Origin: an uncultured Pelagibacteraceae bacterium
GTDB lineage: Bacteria; Pseudomonadota; Alphaproteobacteria; Pelagibacterales; Pelagibacteraceae
DNA: 64,000 bases
Direction: 5' to 3'
Assembly: GCA_902606105.1 (NCBI GenBank)
Contig: CACLFK010000003.1
Coordinates: 24,972-88,971, forward strand
Under the pieces are notes generated by a model. It made no database searches, was not told where the DNA came from, and saw only the letters and a list, made by a program, of their open reading frames with translations. Below are positions 51,103 through 59,826 of this stretch, piece after piece. How positions within the stretch are numbered: position 1 is the first letter of the stretch; each line of letters starts with the position of its first letter. A program made the translations under genes and the position numbers.

Positions 51103-51987
51103 ATGTGTGGGATCGTTGGCGTTTATCTTAAAACAAAAAAGTTTGAAAAAGATCTAGGAAAAATATTGTCAGAAATGTTAAATAATATGGAGTCTCGTGG
51201 CCCAGATAGTGCTGGATTTGCACTTTATAAGACTGAAAATGAAAAAAACTATAAATATTCAATATGTATAAATAAATTAAACTTTGATGATTTTAGAAAA
51301 GAAATAATTAAAAAAGTAAAAAAACCTACAATAAATCAATTTTCTGATCATGTTATCCTAATAACTTCAGATGAACCAAAAAAAGTAATTAAAGTAATTA
51401 ATTCAGAGTTTACAAATATATCTTTGGTTGGATATGGCAGATCAATAGAAATTTTTAAACAGGTGGGTAATCCAAAAGATGTTGTTAAAAAATTTAAATT
51501 AGAGACTTTTAGTGGCTCACATGGCATTGGTCATACTAGAATGGCAACAGAGAGTGCAATTACAACTGATGGTTCTCACCCATATTCAACAGGAGAGGAT
51601 GAATGTCTTGTTCATAATGGATCATTGTCAAATCATAATAATTTAAGAAGAGAACTTAAAAAACAGGGTAATATTTTTAATTCAGAAAATGACACAGAAG
51701 TTGCAGCAGGCTATGTCTCTAATAGTTTATCAAATAATAAATCTTTAAAAGATACTCTTATATCTGGACTAAAAGATCTAGATGGCTTTTATACTTTTAT
51801 AACAGGCACAAGAAAAGGTTTTGCAGTTGTAAGAGACGAAATAGCATGCAAACCAGCTGTTATCGCTGAAACAGATGATTACGTATCTATAGCATCTGAA
51901 TTTCAAGCTATGGCTCATTTACCTAGTGTAAATAGTGCTAAAATTTTTGAGCCTGAACCAGGTATAGTTTATTCTTGGGGAAATTAA
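51103..51987 (+). CDS. mgsA: Class II glutamine amidotransferase subunit (MgsA-like), paralogue B
   Basis: A 294-residue Ntn amidotransferase. Cys2 (MCGIVGV) is kept, with RGPDSAGFALY, IGHTRMATES and LVHNGSLSNHNNLRR. It probably binds the gamma-glutamyl amide and releases the amine to the synthase subunit. Low identity by eye to paralogue A (45480), so the duplication is old or one copy was acquired. It overlaps the next gene by one base if that gene starts at ATG 51987. The N-methylglutamate synthase name rests on the neighbouring gmaS-like gene. Confidence 0.8.
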   Translation: MCGIVGVYLKTKKFEKDLGKILSEMLNNMESRGPDSAGFALYKTENEKNYKYSICINKLNFDDFRKEIIKKVKKPTINQFSDHVILITSDEPKKVIKVINSEFTNISLVGYGRSIEIFKQVGNPKDVVKKFKLETFSGSHGIGHTRMATESAITTDGSHPYSTGEDECLVHNGSLSNHNNLRRELKKQGNIFNSENDTEVAAGYVSNSLSNNKSLKDTLISGLKDLDGFYTFITGTRKGFAVVRDEIACKPAVIAETDDYVSIASEFQAMAHLPSVNSAKIFEPEPGIVYSWGN

Positions 51988-52670
51988 TGGAATTAGATTT
52001 AAAAAAATTAAAGTTAAGATCAATAAATGAAACACTTCAAAACCTAGATAGAAAGAAAAATGAAAGAGATTTTAAAATAATAAACCCAGAAGGAAGTCAC
52101 GCTCTTTGCGCGGGTCTTACACAGGATATGAATATAAATATTAAAGGCCACGTAGGATATTACTGTGGTGGAATGAATCAAAAAGCCAACATCACTATTG
52201 AGGGTAATGCTGGAACTGGGGTTGCTGAAAATATGATGTCTGGAAAAGTTCATGTAAAAGGTAACGCCTCTCAATCAGCGGGAGCAACTGCTCATGGTGG
52301 AATGTTAATTATTGATGGAGATGCCAGTTCTAGGTGTGGAATTTCAATGAAAGGTATTGATATTGTTGTTAAAGGTTCTGTTGGTCATATGTCTGGATTT
52401 ATGTCACAATCAGGGAACCTGATAGTTTGTGGAGATGCTGGTGAAGCATTGGGTGATAGTTTATATGAAACAAATATTTATATTAAAGGAAAAGTAAAAT
52501 CACTTGGTGCTGATTGTGTTGAAAAAAAAATGGATAAAAATCATATTAAAAAATTAAAAAAATATTTGAAAGAGGCTAATATAAAAAACCTTAAGGCCGA
52601 AAATTTCAAAAGATATGGTTCAGCTAGAAAATTATATAATTTTAAAATTGATAATCTATCAAGTTACTAA
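51987..52670 (+). CDS. mgsB: GXGXG-domain subunit (MgsB-like), paralogue B
   Basis: About 227 residues from ATG 51987; a TTG at 51975 is possible, but the TAATG junction favours the ATG. The glycine-turn repeat GHVGYYCGGMNQKANITIEG, GNAGTGVAENMMSG, GDASSRCGISMKG, and GDAGEALGDSLYET builds a beta-helix like the glutamate synthase GXGXG domain. It is shorter than paralogue A, lacking the N-terminal 60 residues. It pairs with the amidotransferase and FMN subunits. Confidence 0.82.
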   Translation: MELDLKKLKLRSINETLQNLDRKKNERDFKIINPEGSHALCAGLTQDMNINIKGHVGYYCGGMNQKANITIEGNAGTGVAENMMSGKVHVKGNASQSAGATAHGGMLIIDGDASSRCGISMKGIDIVVKGSVGHMSGFMSQSGNLIVCGDAGEALGDSLYETNIYIKGKVKSLGADCVEKKMDKNHIKKLKKYLKEANIKNLKAENFKRYGSARKLYNFKIDNLSSY

Positions 52671-52672
52671 AT

Positions 52673-54001
52673 ATGAAAAAAAATAATAAAACTCAACCTC
52701 GACAATCTTGGACTTTTGATGAATATACAAACTCTGAAATTAGGAGAGCTGCAGAAACTGGCATCTACGATATTAGAGGTGGAGGATCAAAAAGAAGGCT
52801 TCCACATTTTGATGATTTATTATTTTTAGGTGCTTCTATGTCCAGATATCCTTTAGAGGGATATCGGGAAAAATGTACAACGAATGTAACTCTAGGAACT
52901 AAATACGCAAAAAAACCTCTTGAACTTGATATTCCAATTACTATTGCTGGTATGAGCTTTGGTGCTTTATCAGGTCCTGCAAAAGAAGCTTTGGGAAGAG
53001 GAGCAAGTGCAGCTGGTACATCTACAACCACTGGAGATGGGGGTATGACGCCAGAAGAAAGAGGACAATCTAAATATTTAGTTTACCAGTTATTGCCATC
53101 AAGATACGGCATGAATCCTGACGATTTACGTAAAGCAGACGCTATTGAAGTTGTTATTGGTCAAGGTGCGAAACCTGGAGGTGGTGGAATGCTATTAGGT
53201 CAGAAAATAAACGACCGTGTAGCAAAAATGAGAACTCTGCCAAAAGGTGTCGATCAAAGGTCTGCGTGTAGACACCCTGATTGGACAGGTCCTGATGACT
53301 TAAAAATAAAAATTTTAGAATTAAGAGAAATTACAAAATGGAAAGTTCCAATCTTTATCAAAATTGCTGGGGCCAGACCATATTATGATACTGCTTTAGC
53401 AGTAAAAGCAGGAGCTGATGTGGTTGTGCTTGACGGAATGCAAGGTGGGACTGCAGCGACCCAAGAAGTGTTTATAGAAAATGTTGGACAACCTACTCTA
53501 GCATGTATCAGACCAGCAGTAGATGCGTTACAAGATTTAAATTCTCACAGAGAGGTTCAGCTTATAATATCTGGAGGTATCAGAAATGGAGCAGACGTTG
53601 CTAAAGCACTTGCACTTGGTGCTGATGCTGTTTCAATAGGTAGTGCTGCAATGATTGCAATTGGAGATAACGATCCAAAATGGGAAAAAGAATATAATAA
53701 ACTAGGAACAACATCTGGAGCATATGATGATTGGCATGAAGGAAATGATCCTGCAGGTATTTCAACCCAAAATCCAAAATTAATGAAAAGATTAAATCCT
53801 ATCAAAGCAGGAAAAAAACTTACAAATTATTTAAAGGTTATGACTCTTGAGGCACAGACCTTAGCAAGAGCATGTGGAAAAAATAGTTTACATAATCTTG
53901 AACCAGAAGATTTATGTGCTTTAACTGTGGAAGCAGCTGCAATGGCTAGAGTTCCATTAGCTGGCAGTAATTGGATACCAGGGAACAAAGAAAAAAAATG
54001 A
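52673..54001 (+). CDS. mgsC: FMN glutamate synthase-like subunit (MgsC-like), paralogue B, without Fe-S cysteines
   Basis: A 442-residue FMN TIM-barrel protein of the glutamate synthase family: MSFGALSGPAKEALGRGASA (near 98-117), IKIAGARPYYD (near 228-238), ISGGIRNGADVAKALALGA. The positions of the [3Fe-4S] cysteines in paralogue A are Tyr351, Trp354 and Asp359 here, so no iron-sulfur cluster can form. This fits the biochemical description of N-methylglutamate synthase as an FMN enzyme without iron, as I recall. It follows mgsB after two bases and precedes the gmaS-like gene by 34 bases. Confidence 0.85.
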   Translation: MKKNNKTQPRQSWTFDEYTNSEIRRAAETGIYDIRGGGSKRRLPHFDDLLFLGASMSRYPLEGYREKCTTNVTLGTKYAKKPLELDIPITIAGMSFGALSGPAKEALGRGASAAGTSTTTGDGGMTPEERGQSKYLVYQLLPSRYGMNPDDLRKADAIEVVIGQGAKPGGGGMLLGQKINDRVAKMRTLPKGVDQRSACRHPDWTGPDDLKIKILELREITKWKVPIFIKIAGARPYYDTALAVKAGADVVVLDGMQGGTAATQEVFIENVGQPTLACIRPAVDALQDLNSHREVQLIISGGIRNGADVAKALALGADAVSIGSAAMIAIGDNDPKWEKEYNKLGTTSGAYDDWHEGNDPAGISTQNPKLMKRLNPIKAGKKLTNYLKVMTLEAQTLARACGKNSLHNLEPEDLCALTVEAAAMARVPLAGSNWIPGNKEKK

Positions 54002-54035
54002 TTGCTAGTAATCTTTTATACTCGTAAAGTCTAGT

Positions 54036-55361
54036 ATGGTTAAAAATTTATCACAAATAGCCAAAACAAAAAAAATAAAATATTTTCTAATAAGTTTTGT
54101 AGATTTATTTGGTATTCTGAGATCAAAACTAGTACCCGCTCAAGCTATTAAAGATATGCAAAAAAATGGTGCAGGTTTTGCAGGTTTTGCTGCTTGGCTT
54201 GATATGTCTCCTGCAGATAGTGATATGTTTGGTATTCCAGATCCAGATAGTCTGATACAATTACCTTGGAATAAAGAGGTAGGTTGGCTTGCATCTGATC
54301 TATGGATGAATGGCAAACCGGTCGAAGCATCTCCTAGAGTAATGTTAAAAAATCAAATTAAGAAGTTAAAAGAACAAAATTTAAATATGAAATCTGGTGT
54401 TGAATGTGAATATTTTTTAATATCTCCTGACGGAAGTTCTATCGCAGATCAAAGGGACACCCAATCAAAACCTTGTTATGACCAGTCCGCATTAATGAGA
54501 AGATACGACTTAATAAAAGAAATTTGTGATTGTATGATTGAGATGGGATGGGGTCCATATCAAAATGATCATGAGGATGCTAATGGTCAATTTGAAATGA
54601 ATTGGGATTACTCTGACTGCCTAAAAACCGCTGACAGACAAACTTTTTTTAAATATATGGTTAAAACATTGGCTGAAAAACATGGCCTTAGAGCTACATT
54701 CATGCCAAAACCATTTGAAAATCTAACAGGTAACGGATGTCATGCTCACATATCTGTTTGGGAAGGTAAAAAGAATAAGTTTTTAGAAAAATCAGATAAG
54801 CTGGGTCTAAGCAAAATAGCATATAACTTTTTGGGTGGAGTTATGAAAAATGCTTCCTCACTTTCAGCATTTTTTAATCCAACAATCAATAGTTATCGAA
54901 GAATAAATGCACCTCCAACAAAATCTGGCGCAACATGGTCTCCAAGTAGTATTTCTTATACAGGAAATAATAGAACTCACATGATAAGAATACCTGATCC
55001 AGGAAGGTTTGAGTTAAGATTAATGGATGGATCGGTAAATCCATATTTACTTCAAGCAGGAGTATTAGCTGCTGGTATAGAGGGTTTAAATAAAAAAATT
55101 AATCCAGGTAAACCTCTTCATTGCAATATGTATGAAGACTCAGATAAATATCCAAATCTTTCAAAATTACCAAATGAACTTGGTGAGTCTCTTGATAAAA
55201 TTACAAATAATAAAGTAATAAATAAGGCTTTTGGAAAAAATGTAATTGATAGCTATGTCAAATTAAAAAAAATAGAATTAAAAGAATTTAATAGTAAAGA
55301 AAAATTCGACAAGTCAAAACCTATAACTAAATGGGAAAGACAAAACACTTTAGATTGTTAA
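54036..55361 (+). CDS. gmaS: Gamma-glutamylmethylamide synthetase-like ligase (type III GS family)
   Basis: A 441-residue GS-family ligase that matches the GmaS/type III glutamine synthetase pattern: KLVPAQAIKDM and GAGFAGFAAWLDM (near 27-57), VECEYF, QNDHEDANGQFEMNWDYSD (near 182-200), NLTGNGCHAHISVWEG and GRFELRLMDGSVNPY. It would join methylamine to glutamate with ATP. Order mgsA-mgsB-mgsC-gmaS is as in other methylamine users. A role as plain glutamine synthetase cannot be excluded. Compare the divergent 489-residue protein at 43983. Confidence 0.8.
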   Translation: MVKNLSQIAKTKKIKYFLISFVDLFGILRSKLVPAQAIKDMQKNGAGFAGFAAWLDMSPADSDMFGIPDPDSLIQLPWNKEVGWLASDLWMNGKPVEASPRVMLKNQIKKLKEQNLNMKSGVECEYFLISPDGSSIADQRDTQSKPCYDQSALMRRYDLIKEICDCMIEMGWGPYQNDHEDANGQFEMNWDYSDCLKTADRQTFFKYMVKTLAEKHGLRATFMPKPFENLTGNGCHAHISVWEGKKNKFLEKSDKLGLSKIAYNFLGGVMKNASSLSAFFNPTINSYRRINAPPTKSGATWSPSSISYTGNNRTHMIRIPDPGRFELRLMDGSVNPYLLQAGVLAAGIEGLNKKINPGKPLHCNMYEDSDKYPNLSKLPNELGESLDKITNNKVINKAFGKNVIDSYVKLKKIELKEFNSKEKFDKSKPITKWERQNTLDC

Positions 55362-55362
55362 A

Positions 55363-56496
55363 GTGAAAAGTTCTAAAGGTATTAGAAAATGGAAGCTAAC
55401 AAATTTTTTATTAAATAGAAATTATGTATTTAATAGGAGTTATGTTCTTAAATTTGTTTCATCAAAATTACTTGCAAACTCATATAAATCAATTTCTGGC
55501 TGGAAAAATTATAAGGCTACCCCCCTACTTAAACTCGATAAATTAAAAAACGATTTAAAACTTAATAATGTTTTTTATAAAGATGAGTCAAAAAGATTTC
55601 ATTTAAAATCCTTCAAAGCTTTAGGCGGAGCATATGCCGTTGAAAAAATATCTAAAGGAAAAAAAAATATAATTATTTCTTCAGCGACCGCTGGAAACCA
55701 TGGGAGATCTGTCGCGTGGGGTGCAAAAAGATTAGATTTAAAATGCAAAATCTTTGTTAGTCAATACGTGAGTGATTCTAGGGTTAAAGAAATTAAAAAA
55801 TTTGGAGCCGAAGTAATAAGAGTTAAAGGAGATTATGAAAACTCACTTGATGAATGTAAAAAATTATCAAAAAAAAATAATTGGAAAATTGTGCAAGATG
55901 TTGCAACAAAAGATTACAAATTAGTACCTCAACTTACAATGGCTGGATATTCCATAATGATAAGAGAAATATCAAAACAAACTAATCAATATATAACCCA
56001 TATTTTTTTGCAAGCTGGTGTAGGAGGTATGGCTGCTGGTGTTGTTGCTGGTGTTGCAAAATATTTTAAAAGAATCCCAAAAATAATAATTGTTGAGCCT
56101 GATAGAGCTGATTGTGTACTTCAGAGTATCAAAAGTAATAAACTAAAAAAAATTAAGATTAAAAAGGAAAGCATCATGGGTGGCATGTCATGTAATGAAA
56201 TGTCATATATTCCTTGGCAAATATTAAAAAAAGCAAGCAATTGTTGTGTCTCAGTGAGTGATAGGCATGTTGCCAAAACTGTAGTTATGTTGAAAGACAA
56301 AAAGCTAAGCAAAAATTCAATAATTGGTGGGGAATGCTCTACTCCAGGGATTATAAGCTTAATAGGCGTTTGTAATAATTCCAAGACTAAAAAAATGATT
56401 GAACTTAACGAAAAATCTAATGTTTTAATAATAGGATGCGAAGGTAATGCAGATGTAAAACTTTACAAACAACTGCTATCTAAAGGAAGAAAATAA
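55363..56496 (+). CDS. Diaminopropionate ammonia-lyase-like PLP enzyme
   Basis: A 377-residue fold-type II PLP enzyme with a GTG start directly after the gmaS stop. The PLP lysine is Lys85 in LKSFKALGGAYAV. SATAGNHGRSVAWGAK (near 107-122) is the phosphate/substrate loop, LQAGVGGMAAGVVAGV the glycine loop, and GCEGNADVKLY the C-terminal cap. It resembles diaminopropionate ammonia-lyase more than threonine dehydratase. Placed in the operon of N-methylglutamate synthesis, it might act on a related amino acid; its substrate is uncertain. Confidence 0.75.
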   Translation: MKSSKGIRKWKLTNFLLNRNYVFNRSYVLKFVSSKLLANSYKSISGWKNYKATPLLKLDKLKNDLKLNNVFYKDESKRFHLKSFKALGGAYAVEKISKGKKNIIISSATAGNHGRSVAWGAKRLDLKCKIFVSQYVSDSRVKEIKKFGAEVIRVKGDYENSLDECKKLSKKNNWKIVQDVATKDYKLVPQLTMAGYSIMIREISKQTNQYITHIFLQAGVGGMAAGVVAGVAKYFKRIPKIIIVEPDRADCVLQSIKSNKLKKIKIKKESIMGGMSCNEMSYIPWQILKKASNCCVSVSDRHVAKTVVMLKDKKLSKNSIIGGECSTPGIISLIGVCNNSKTKKMIELNEKSNVLIIGCEGNADVKLYKQLLSKGRK

Positions 56497-56503
56497 AATT
56501 CAT

Positions 56504-57922
56504 ATGACAAAAAATGCAATATTCTGGATTAGGGAAGATTTTAGAATCGAACATAATCCAGCACTTTCTTTTGCTAGTCAAAATCATGATAACGTTATTG
56601 GATTATTTATTTATAACAACTCTGATTTTGATAAAAAACGAGAAGCACAAAAATGGTGGCTTTATAAATCTTTAGAAGAATTTAAATCACAATTATCTAA
56701 ATATAAAATCAATCTTCAAATATTAGAGGGAGATGAGCTAGATGTGTTATCAAAAATAACAAAAAAAGATGATATTACAGTTTATTGGAACAAAATATAT
56801 GAACCAGATGTAATTGCTAAAGGTAAAAAAATTAGAGATGCTTTTTTAAAAAATGAGGTTGAGTTTAAATACTTTAAAGGAAATATTTTAAATGAATTTC
56901 AAGAGGTAACAAAAAATGATGGAACACCTTTTAAAGTATTTACACCATTCTGGAGAAATGCTGAACAGAAATATTTAAGTTTACCACCAAGCAAAAATTA
57001 CACTGTAAAAAAAAAATTAAAAATAATTTCCTTTTTTAAAAATTGTATTGAAGCACAAAATATTTTACCTAAAAAGAATTGGTATAAAAAATTTGAAGAA
57101 TACTGGAAAGTTTCTGAGGATGAATCCAAAAAAGTTCTTGGTAATTTAATTTCAAAGAAAATTAAAGATTACGGAACTGCTAGAGATTTCCCATCAATCG
57201 AAGGTACTTCAAGATTATCTCCTTACATTAAACATGGTCAAATTCATGTTAGTACTATTTGGCAAAAGTGTAATGAAATTAATTCTAAAGGAATTGGCTA
57301 TAGAAAATATATTAATGAAATTGGTTGGCGTGAGTTTTCACATAGTCTAATTAATTATTTTCCAGAATTTTTAAAAGGAAATTATAGAAAAGAGTTTGAT
57401 CGATTTCCTTGGGTTAAGAATGAAAAGTTTCTAAAAGCATGGAAATCAGGAATGACAGGCTATCCTATTGTAGACGCTGGAATGAGAGAGTTATATGAAA
57501 CTGGATGGATGCATAACAGAATTAGAATGGTAGTTGGATCCTTTCTTGTAAAACATTTAAGAATTAATTGGACTGAGGGTGAAAAACATTTCAGAAATTG
57601 TTTATTAGATTTTAATAAAGCAAATAATGTAGCTCAATGGCAATGGGTAGCCGGTTGTGGAGCTGATGCTGCACCTTACTTTAGAATATTTAATCCAATT
57701 TTACAGGGAGAAAAATTTGATAAAGAAGGATTATATGTAAAGAGATGGGTACCTGAATTAAGTAAAGTACCTAATAAATTCATTCATAAACCATGGGAAA
57801 TGGAGATTAAATACCAAGAGGCTATCAAGACTACGATAGGTAAAGATTACCCTAAACCTATTGTGATCCACGAAAAAGCAAGAGTTGCTGCTCTTGAAGC
57901 TTTTCAGTCACTTAAAAAATAA
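56504..57922 (+). CDS. phrB: Deoxyribodipyrimidine photolyase
   Basis: A 472-residue class I CPD photolyase/cryptochrome family protein. N-terminal antenna domain (FWIREDFRIEHNPAL near 7-21) and FAD domain with TSRLSPYIKHGQIH (near 231-244), GWREFSHSLINYFP, WMHNRIRMVVGSFLVK and CNGADAAPYF-like GCGADAAPYFRIFNP. It splits UV-made pyrimidine dimers using light. This is expected in a surface-ocean cell. It starts seven bases after the PLP-enzyme gene. Confidence 0.92.
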   Translation: MTKNAIFWIREDFRIEHNPALSFASQNHDNVIGLFIYNNSDFDKKREAQKWWLYKSLEEFKSQLSKYKINLQILEGDELDVLSKITKKDDITVYWNKIYEPDVIAKGKKIRDAFLKNEVEFKYFKGNILNEFQEVTKNDGTPFKVFTPFWRNAEQKYLSLPPSKNYTVKKKLKIISFFKNCIEAQNILPKKNWYKKFEEYWKVSEDESKKVLGNLISKKIKDYGTARDFPSIEGTSRLSPYIKHGQIHVSTIWQKCNEINSKGIGYRKYINEIGWREFSHSLINYFPEFLKGNYRKEFDRFPWVKNEKFLKAWKSGMTGYPIVDAGMRELYETGWMHNRIRMVVGSFLVKHLRINWTEGEKHFRNCLLDFNKANNVAQWQWVAGCGADAAPYFRIFNPILQGEKFDKEGLYVKRWVPELSKVPNKFIHKPWEMEIKYQEAIKTTIGKDYPKPIVIHEKARVAALEAFQSLKK

Positions 57923-57927
57923 TGGTT

Positions 57928-58347
57928 CTATTCGCCAATAAAATGGTGGATAATTGTTCTATTTTGTGTCTCTAAACGATGTTCAAATAAATATAAACCC
58001 TGCCAAGTTCCAAGTAGTAATTCATTATCTTTAACACTAAGTGAGATTTGATTATTGGTTAATGCAGATTTTATATGAGCAGGCATATCGTCTTTACCCT
58101 CAGTGGTGTGTACATACAATTTATTATCCATGGGCACTAATTTATCGAAATAATTTACTAAATCTATTTGAACATCTGGATCAGCATTTTCTTGAACAAT
58201 TAAAGATGCACTAGTGTGTTGAATACTTAAATTAAGCATTCCATTTTTAAATTTATTTTTATTAATCCACTGAATTGTCTGATCAGTAAATTCATACAAC
58301 CTTTGACCAGCAGTACTTATTCTAAGATTAAAGAACTCTTGCTTCAT
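57928..58347 (-). CDS. yjbQ: YjbQ family (UPF0047) protein
   Basis: A 139-residue protein of the UPF0047/YjbQ family, some members of which have weak thiamine phosphate synthase activity. The conserved HTSASLIVQENADPDV (near 45-60) with a metal-binding His and the C-terminal GTWQGLYLFEHR are present. It shares a base with the ZapE stop, so they are co-transcribed. It meets the photolyase gene tail to tail. Confidence 0.9.
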   Translation of the reverse strand: MKQEFFNLRISTAGQRLYEFTDQTIQWINKNKFKNGMLNLSIQHTSASLIVQENADPDVQIDLVNYFDKLVPMDNKLYVHTTEGKDDMPAHIKSALTNNQISLSVKDNELLLGTWQGLYLFEHRLETQNRTIIHHFIGE

Positions 58348-59399
58348 TAATACTTTTCCACAGACGTTAATTCATATAATCGACTAATAGTTCGTTTAAA
58401 TGAGTTTTCTAATAATCTTGATGAAGTAAATTGATCTAGGTTTTGATCAGCAGTAACGGCTAAAGGAATATTTTTGTCATATATGACATCTATTAATGTT
58501 ATAAATCGCTGTTGTTGGTTAGAATTAATATCATTAAATTGTGGAATATTATCAAGAGTAATAAATTTGCAATTTTTAATTATCTCTAAATAATCTTCAG
58601 CACCAAGGTTTCGATTACATAGATCATCAAAATTAAATCTAGCTACTCCTTCATAAAAATTTTCTATTTTAAAATTTCTTCCCTTTACGTTAATTATTTT
58701 TGATAAATAATTTTTATCTTTTGTAATTGTTCTAAAAAATTTATTTATTTTAAAATTTGTCTCTTGATTAAGAGGATAAAAATATCTTTGTTTTTGATTT
58801 TCATTTGATTTTCTATAATCGTCTTCTAATTCAAGTTCAAGTTCAATAGATTGTTTATCCATAATTTTTATAAAAGGTTTAAACTGATCTCTTTGAAGGC
58901 CGTCTTTATAAAGTTCAGAAATTTTTGTATTAGAAGTTAAAATAATTTTAATATTTTCTTTAAATATTTGCTCAAATAATTTTCCTAAAATCATTGCATC
59001 AACAATATTTGTTACCTGGAACTCATCAAAATAAACTAATTTAGTTTTAGATTTTAAGTCTTTTACAAAATGGTTTATTACATTTTCCTCATTTTTTTCT
59101 TTTCTTTTGTGCGCAAAATCATGAAAGCTCAACATAAATTCATTAAAGTGTTGTCTTAATTTTTTTTCTTCTATTAGATCAAAAAAAAAATTTAGGATCA
59201 TTGTTTTTCCTACACCAACACCACCATATAAATAAAAAGCAGGTTTTGAATTATTTTTTGAGAAGAATTTATATAAAATTGACTGATTAAAGTTTAATTC
59301 ATAAAAACTTTTGAGTTGATCAATAATTGCTAATTGATAAGTGTTTATTTCTAAATTATTTTTTTTACAAAAATTTTCAAAAAGATTGTCTAAGTTCAT
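58347..59399 (-). CDS. zapE: AFG1/ZapE family ATPase
   Basis: A 350-residue P-loop ATPase of the AFG1/LACE1/ZapE family. Walker A GGVGVGKTM (near 59-67), HDFAHKRKEKNEE, and Walker B LVYFDEFQVTN (near 115-125) are clear, as is the sensor ILTSNT. ZapE is linked to the division ring under low-oxygen or heat stress in E. coli. It overlaps the cupin gene by four bases. Confidence 0.9.
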   Translation of the reverse strand: MNLDNLFENFCKKNNLEINTYQLAIIDQLKSFYELNFNQSILYKFFSKNNSKPAFYLYGGVGVGKTMILNFFFDLIEEKKLRQHFNEFMLSFHDFAHKRKEKNEENVINHFVKDLKSKTKLVYFDEFQVTNIVDAMILGKLFEQIFKENIKIILTSNTKISELYKDGLQRDQFKPFIKIMDKQSIELELELEDDYRKSNENQKQRYFYPLNQETNFKINKFFRTITKDKNYLSKIINVKGRNFKIENFYEGVARFNFDDLCNRNLGAEDYLEIIKNCKFITLDNIPQFNDINSNQQQRFITLIDVIYDKNIPLAVTADQNLDQFTSSRLLENSFKRTISRLYELTSVEKY

Positions 59400-59824
59400 T
59401 TTTTTGTTTTAAAATCGATACCATATTCTGATCTTGGTCCTTTGCGTAATCCAAATGGTCCAGAAATAAATATAGTTAATGGTCTTGTTCCTGGTTTAAG
59501 ATCTACTCTATGTAGATTATTTGCTGATCTAAAGCCAATATAACCCGGTGGTCTCCAGAATTTTCCTGAACTTAAAGTCTCCCAATAACCACCTCTTAAA
59601 ACTATTGTTATATAAGGAAAAGTGTGGTTGTGTACACCCTCACCGTGGTCATCTGCTAACATCTCATGAACTAATATATTGAATGGGAACCACCTTGGTC
59701 GGTGTCGTATTAAAACATAATATCTATTCATCCACGGTTTTGCCTCGTGAAATTTGGGATGAGATGGTCCCCTATCTAATACAACTTTTTTTCTACCGAT
59801 CTTCTCTAAAAATTTTAAGATCAT
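59396..59824 (-). CDS. Cupin-like protein
   Basis: A 142-residue protein with a cupin-like metal site: VHNHTFPYITIVLRGGYWE (near 79-97) and NNLHRVDLKPG (near 117-127). FNILVHEMLADDHGEG forms the first strand. It probably binds a metal and may have dioxygenase or sensor activity; the substrate is unknown. The stop overlaps the zapE start. Confidence 0.7.
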   Translation of the reverse strand: MILKFLEKIGRKKVVLDRGPSHPKFHEAKPWMNRYYVLIRHRPRWFPFNILVHEMLADDHGEGVHNHTFPYITIVLRGGYWETLSSGKFWRPPGYIGFRSANNLHRVDLKPGTRPLTIFISGPFGLRKGPRSEYGIDFKTKK

Positions 59825-59826
59825 AA

